DNA from: Spirochaeta africana DSM 8902
GTDB taxonomy: Bacteria; Spirochaetota; Spirochaetia; DSM-27196; DSM-8902
Direction of reading: 5' to 3'
Assembly (NCBI RefSeq): GCF_000242595.2
Contig: NC_017098.1
Location: 1,922,001 to 1,986,000, forward strand
DNA: 64,000 nucleotides
This document shows positions 60,460-64,000 of the stretch, in pieces. Position 1 is the stretch's first letter, and each line of letters begins with the position of its first letter. The translations under genes were made by a program, and so were the position numbers. Under the pieces are notes generated by a model. The model made no database searches. It saw only the letters and a program-made list of their open reading frames with translations, and was not told the origin of the DNA.

Positions 60460-61176
60460 GTGCCGCAATCCGCTGCTGCTGCCGGAACGGCAGTGTCTGC
60501 TTTCAGCGTACACCACGTCAGACATCTCTCGCCAACCGCGTTTGTTGTTCGTTTTGACCGCAACAGGATGCAGTTTGCCCCCGGACAGTACATTACCGTC
60601 GGGATAGCCGGAGATCTGCATGTGCGCGAGTACAGCATCTACTCAAGCCCCGACGATGATTTTCTGGAGATACTGGTCAAGTCGGTCGAGGGCGGGCTGG
60701 TATCACACAAACTGCAGCAGCTCGAACAGGGCGACAGCCTCCAGGTAGAGGGGCCTTTCGGGTATTTTGTCCTGGATGAACATTCCACGCTTACCAGGCA
60801 GTCAGAGGTCTCATCCGCGGCGCCGGCACCGGTTCTGATGATCGCCACCGGAACCGGGATTTCCCCGTTTCACAGTATGGTGAGTACCAACCCGGAGATG
60901 CCTTACACCCTGCTGCATGGGGTGCGCAGTGCCATCGAGGACTATGACTGGCAGCGGTACACCCCGGGACAGCTGGTACGCTGCATAACCCGCGACACAG
61001 ATGGAACAGCCGATTTTGCCGGGCGAGTAACCGATTACCTTCGGCAAAACCCCGTAACCGATCCCTCAACCCGCTGCATGCTCTGCGGAAACTGCGACAT
61101 GATCTACGAGGTGTTTGACATCCTGCAGGAGCAGGGTATCCCCTCTCAGCAGCTGTATGCCGAGGTCTATTTCTGA
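60460..61176 (+). CDS. Ferredoxin--NADP+ reductase-like flavoprotein
   Basis: FAD/NAD(P) oxidoreductase of 238 residues, cytosolic. The FAD site is REYSIYS in the beta-barrel domain; the NAD(P) domain starts with ATGTGISPFHSMV, and MLCGNCDMIYEVFDILQEQG near the end is the family CGNP-type motif. The N-terminal barrel starts after about 15 residues. GTG start with GAGGAGG six to seven bases upstream; no better ATG. It resembles bacterial Fpr-type reductases of the subclass that reduces ferredoxin or flavodoxin. Partner not in the window unless it is the Rieske protein, which is speculative. Confidence 0.9.
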   Translation: MPQSAAAAGTAVSAFSVHHVRHLSPTAFVVRFDRNRMQFAPGQYITVGIAGDLHVREYSIYSSPDDDFLEILVKSVEGGLVSHKLQQLEQGDSLQVEGPFGYFVLDEHSTLTRQSEVSSAAPAPVLMIATGTGISPFHSMVSTNPEMPYTLLHGVRSAIEDYDWQRYTPGQLVRCITRDTDGTADFAGRVTDYLRQNPVTDPSTRCMLCGNCDMIYEVFDILQEQGIPSQQLYAEVYF

Positions 61177-61184
61177 TCTGCGGT

Positions 61185-63287
61185 CTATTGTTGATTTTCT
61201 GTGCGGGAGACTACTGTTTGCACCCTGTCAAGCAGCTGCTGCTGGAGTACCGGTTTGCCAAGCACCTCGGCAAAGCCGACATCCAGTAACCAGTCCACAT
61301 CACCGGACTGGGTATAACCGGTAATCGCGATCGCCGGGGTGGCGGCATTCGGGCCGCTGCCGCGGCGAATCTGCTGCAACAGTCCCACCCCATCGGTACC
61401 ATTGCCAAGATTGATGTCCAGCAACAGCAGTGCAAACCGCTTTTTACCTGCCAGCTTCAGGGCTTGCTGTACCGTCGCCGCCGTCTCGACCGCATAACGG
61501 CTGCGCAGGTGACGTGCCAGCACCAGCTGATTGATCCGGTTATCCTCGGCCAGCAGCACCGCGGGCTGCTGATGTGCCGCATCGCTGGCATCTGTCCGGT
61601 CGTCGGTGGCCACCGCCGTTGATGCTGCGGGCTGCGAATATTCCACCTCCGAAACCGGCAGGGAAACCGTAATCCGGTAGCGGCATCTGCCAAGCGACTC
61701 AAGATGAAACCGCCCGTTAAATGCAGCGGTAATCCGCTGTGCCAGCGGGAGTGCCGGACCGACACCGGTGGTGGCTCGATACAAGGCCTCGCCATTGGCA
61801 TCCGGAGAGTTGACCGCATCGATAACCGAATCCGGCAGACACTCACCCTGGTACTCCATCTGCACCACGAGTCCGACCGGCAGGTTGTTCCCGGCAGGTT
61901 TGTCTTCTGCTGATTCCACCCGCAGCGTAGTTTCGTTATGCGCCTGTGAAAAGCAGAACTCCAGCAGATTACTGCATACAAATCCGATAAGCTGCCTGGA
62001 CCCGACCACCCGGTACGGGGTGAGTCGAAGTATGGGCTTGAACTGAATCCGTCGGCGTGTGGCGGTGATGGTGTGCTGGTCGCAGACCGAAGACAGGACA
62101 TCATTCAGGTTCACCCCCTCCAGCTGAGAGTTCAATGTCTCCGGATCGGAGGGAATCTCCTGCAGAAAAAACACCAGCTGCTCGAATGACGACATTAACC
62201 GCTGGGCCGAGGTAACAATGGCCTCGGCAAATTCCCGCTGTTCGGGGTCCGCGGCATCCTCTGCCAGCACCGAGGCCATACCGATCACCCCGTTCATTGG
62301 CGTCCTGATCTCGTGATTGAGATTATACAGAAACTGATCACGGAACCCGAGCAGCTGACGTATATGCTCCTGCTTGCGGCGCGACTCAAGCATCTCGCTT
62401 TTGTGCGCAATGGTCTGCTGGAACTCCCAGGCGGCGCGAGATACCAGTTCAACGATATAGGGATCGATTACCCGGGGGCGATCGAAAAAGTACACACCGA
62501 CAGACACCAGCTCCTCACCAGCGAACAGGGGGATCGCAAACCCCGCACCCAGCTGATAGCGTTCGGCCAGGGCTGCCCGCAGGAATGTCCGATCGGTACG
62601 CACATCGGTGCGCCACTGCAGCTCTCCCGACTGCCAGGCCGCTCCAGGCAGACCCTCTCCCGGTACAAAGCTGTACTGCAGACTCTCCTGGAAAAAACCC
62701 TCGAACATATGTGAAGAGCGAAACCAGATGCCGGAGTGAATCAGGGCTGTCCGGCCGGAATCCGGAATCCATGTTTCGGCATAGACTGCGTCAACCGATT
62801 CGGCCAGAATCTGCTGAGCCGACTGCAGGGCATACAGGAGGCTGTCCTCGCGCTCCACTGCCTCGGCAATACGCTGGAGCACCTGAAACAGGGCCTCTCG
62901 CCGCTGCCGCTCCAGGCGCCCCCTGTTCAGCAGGGCACATCCCATAGTGTAGCCAATGCGTACATCCTGAACCGTCGGGTCCGGCGGCAGCACTGCGGCT
63001 GGCTGCAGTGCTGCGATCGCCTGCTGCAGCCAGGAGTCGTACTCCGGGCGATCCTTTCGTCTGGCTGGCGGGCACTGGATCAGCACCAGCGCGATCGCCT
63101 GCAGGGCATCAGGCGAGGCATGTTCCAGCTGAGCGACATCTACAAACAACAGCACACGGCTGTGTGGCTGCAGCATCTCGAACAGGCTCTCGATACTGTC
63201 CACGGGGATGCAGTCTGGCAGTTCCTTTTGAATCCTGGTCAGGCACTGTGGATCGGTTGACAGCAGGTATACCGGATCCTTGGTCAT
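61185..63287 (-). CDS. Hybrid sensor kinase with GAF domain and C-terminal receiver
   Basis: Soluble kinase of 700 residues. Residues 1-110 resemble a receiver fold without an obvious acidic pocket; a GAF domain follows at about 130-290; the phosphoacceptor is in NLNHEIRTPMNGVIGMA; the ATPase domain is divergent, with a weak N box (CSNLLEFCFSQAH) and no clear G1 box; the C-terminal receiver (about 570-690) is canonical, with LLAEDNRINQ, LLLDINLG and GKP. Kinase activity is therefore uncertain. It is an orphan without adjacent regulator. The promoter is near-consensus and ends six bases before the ATG. Confidence 0.9.
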   Translation of the reverse strand: MTKDPVYLLSTDPQCLTRIQKELPDCIPVDSIESLFEMLQPHSRVLLFVDVAQLEHASPDALQAIALVLIQCPPARRKDRPEYDSWLQQAIAALQPAAVLPPDPTVQDVRIGYTMGCALLNRGRLERQRREALFQVLQRIAEAVEREDSLLYALQSAQQILAESVDAVYAETWIPDSGRTALIHSGIWFRSSHMFEGFFQESLQYSFVPGEGLPGAAWQSGELQWRTDVRTDRTFLRAALAERYQLGAGFAIPLFAGEELVSVGVYFFDRPRVIDPYIVELVSRAAWEFQQTIAHKSEMLESRRKQEHIRQLLGFRDQFLYNLNHEIRTPMNGVIGMASVLAEDAADPEQREFAEAIVTSAQRLMSSFEQLVFFLQEIPSDPETLNSQLEGVNLNDVLSSVCDQHTITATRRRIQFKPILRLTPYRVVGSRQLIGFVCSNLLEFCFSQAHNETTLRVESAEDKPAGNNLPVGLVVQMEYQGECLPDSVIDAVNSPDANGEALYRATTGVGPALPLAQRITAAFNGRFHLESLGRCRYRITVSLPVSEVEYSQPAASTAVATDDRTDASDAAHQQPAVLLAEDNRINQLVLARHLRSRYAVETAATVQQALKLAGKKRFALLLLDINLGNGTDGVGLLQQIRRGSGPNAATPAIAITGYTQSGDVDWLLDVGFAEVLGKPVLQQQLLDRVQTVVSRTENQQ

Positions 63288-63293
63288 TGCTCT

Positions 63294-63322
63294 AATATAA
63301 CGGCTCTATACCCGGATTTCAA
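63294..63322 (-). promoter_or_regulatory. Promoter of the GAF hybrid kinase gene
   Basis: On the minus strand: TTGAAA (63317-63322, 5 of 6), 17-base spacer, TATATT (63294-63299, 5 of 6), then 6 bases to the ATG at 63287. No Shine-Dalgarno. This is the clearest leaderless arrangement in the window. Confidence 0.7.
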
Positions 63323-63344
63323 ATTTTCCGTTATGGTAATTTTC

Positions 63345-63362
63345 TATACTATGAGCTATACT
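63345..63362 (+). promoter_or_regulatory. Duplicated TATACT boxes before the zinc-finger gene
   Basis: TATACT at 63345-63350 and again at 63357-63362, inside a 12-base direct repeat. The second ends 8 bases before the ATG at 63371. Either could serve as -10; no clear -35. Confidence 0.45.
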
Positions 63363-63370
63363 ATCTGCAT

Positions 63371-63736
63371 ATGCAGGATATTAACCCACAACACATCACC
63401 AACGTAATCCGCCTTCTGAATGAGCATGGCATCCAGACCGCAGCGATCTTCGAGCCAATCGGCTGCACCTTCCATCCAAGCCCGGAGGATATTATCAAGA
63501 TGATCCAGGACAGCGATGCATTCTTCGCGCGCGAATGCGGGCTGTCCAAGAAAGATTACCAGGACTGGAAGGCCTTTTTGAAAACCGGCTGCCGCTGCCC
63601 CGCGACAACCAGGGCCGGCACACAATGCGCCAAACGGGTCAAAAACTTTACCGAGCTCAGCCCGCAGCGCTATGTCGAACGTCGCAATCAGGGAACCCTG
63701 TTCTGCGCCGTCCATCAGCACACCGCACACAGCTGA
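63371..63736 (+). CDS. Small protein with C-terminal zinc-finger-like domain
   Basis: Protein of 121 residues. The N-terminal 70 residues are soluble and unrecognised (QDINPQHITNVIRLLNEHGI). The last 50 carry CRCPATTRAGTQCAKR followed by FCAVHQH, a Cys/His layout like the small zinc-binding CxxxTxxGxxC...CxxH domain seen in assorted bacterial and phage proteins. No ribosome site; a TATACT box ends eight bases upstream. The next gene, an SDR, begins 21 bases after it in the same direction. Confidence 0.75.
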   Translation: MQDINPQHITNVIRLLNEHGIQTAAIFEPIGCTFHPSPEDIIKMIQDSDAFFARECGLSKKDYQDWKAFLKTGCRCPATTRAGTQCAKRVKNFTELSPQRYVERRNQGTLFCAVHQHTAHS

Positions 63737-63757
63737 TTCGGACCGGAGTTACCCATT

Positions 63758-64000
63758 GTGAAAAAACTGTATGGCAAGACAGCCCTTGTTACCGGGGCAT
63801 CCAGTGGAATGGGACGCGAGTATGCCCTGCTGCTGGCCGCTGCCGGTGCCGACCTGATTCTGACTGCGCGCAGAGAAGAAGCCCTGCTGCAGCTGCGCAA
63901 GGAACTTCCCGACGTCCGGGTGACCATTATCCCGCATGATCTTGGTGCTGCGGGCGCAGCCGATGCCCTCTGGCAAAAGATAGTTCGTCAGCAGCTGCAG
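63758..64000 (+). CDS. Short-chain dehydrogenase/reductase, N-terminal part
   Basis: The first 81 codons of an SDR enzyme that runs off the right edge. The cofactor loop ALVTGASSGMGREYALLLA and the Arg-containing LILTARREEALLQ are typical of the NADP-using SDR group resembling YqjQ/DltE-like proteins. GTG start with GGAG ten bases upstream; no in-frame ATG precedes it. The catalytic region is outside the window, so the substrate cannot be judged. It probably shares a transcript with the zinc-finger gene. Confidence 0.87.
   Translation, partial: MKKLYGKTALVTGASSGMGREYALLLAAAGADLILTARREEALLQLRKELPDVRVTIIPHDLGAAGAADALWQKIVRQQLQ

Noticed and set aside
1-64000. tRNA, rRNA, CRISPR array, insertion sequence or prophage
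   Set aside because: No cloverleaf, rRNA-like or regular spaced-repeat stretch was found, and no transposase, integrase or phage structural protein is encoded.

Overview
This 64 kb window is chromosomal, GC-rich (I estimate near 58 %, not counted) and densely coded. It holds 52 protein genes on both strands and no gene-free stretch longer than about 200 bases. I found no rRNA, tRNA, CRISPR array, insertion sequence or prophage. The gene set fits a free-living, Gram-negative-type spirochaete: an OmpA-type protein, a predicted outer-membrane barrel, a lipoprotein, DapL, a MurE with an altered substrate motif, a membrane pyrophosphatase and many large sensor kinases. The taxonomic call is an inference from gene content, not from a marker gene.

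Layout. 1-4.5 kb: the start of a tRNA t6A synthase gene, then a minus-strand SUF iron-sulfur operon (MIP18 protein, sufC, sufB, sufD, Rieske protein) with no sufS or sufU. 4.6-11.2 kb: a quinone-reductase-like gene and a YdcF-type gene, then an esterase / sensor kinase / NtrC-type regulator operon. 11.3-16 kb: membrane pyrophosphatase, an unknown gene and an acyl-CoA synthetase. 16-21.4 kb: an orphan beta-propeller sensor kinase and hflKC. 21.4-30 kb: an orphan D12 adenine methyltransferase, murE-ddl, a membrane protein with a decayed M28 peptidase domain overlapping dinB, and a TPR-like protein. 30-36 kb: rpsD, a DEAD-box helicase, an AEC transporter, a GAF protein and dapL. 35.7-41.1 kb: a tight four-gene operon of a double-receiver protein, a hybrid kinase with HPt domain, a K+ channel with RCK domain, and a free cyclic-nucleotide-binding protein. 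41-52 kb: outer-membrane barrel, phosphohexomutase, cysS, AI-2E-type exporter / trpS / cluster-less MutY-like glycosylase, a membrane protein and a BaiN-type flavoprotein. 51-64 kb: aconitase with an overlapping ParB-like gene, a lipoprotein, a possible small RNA, OmpA/SDR, lipA, an EVE protein, a ferredoxin reductase, another hybrid kinase, a small zinc-finger protein and a partial SDR.

The strongest unexpected signals are three. First, many genes have a sigma70-like -10 box ending only 6-8 bases before the start codon and no Shine-Dalgarno sequence, which predicts widespread leaderless mRNAs. Second, the signalling/K+ channel/cNMP operon looks like an undescribed signalling module. Third, a terminator hairpin at 55881-55912 displays a loop that copies the anti-Shine-Dalgarno end of 16S rRNA. 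Start codons were chosen from Shine-Dalgarno or promoter spacing; all family calls come from motifs read by eye, without database searches.
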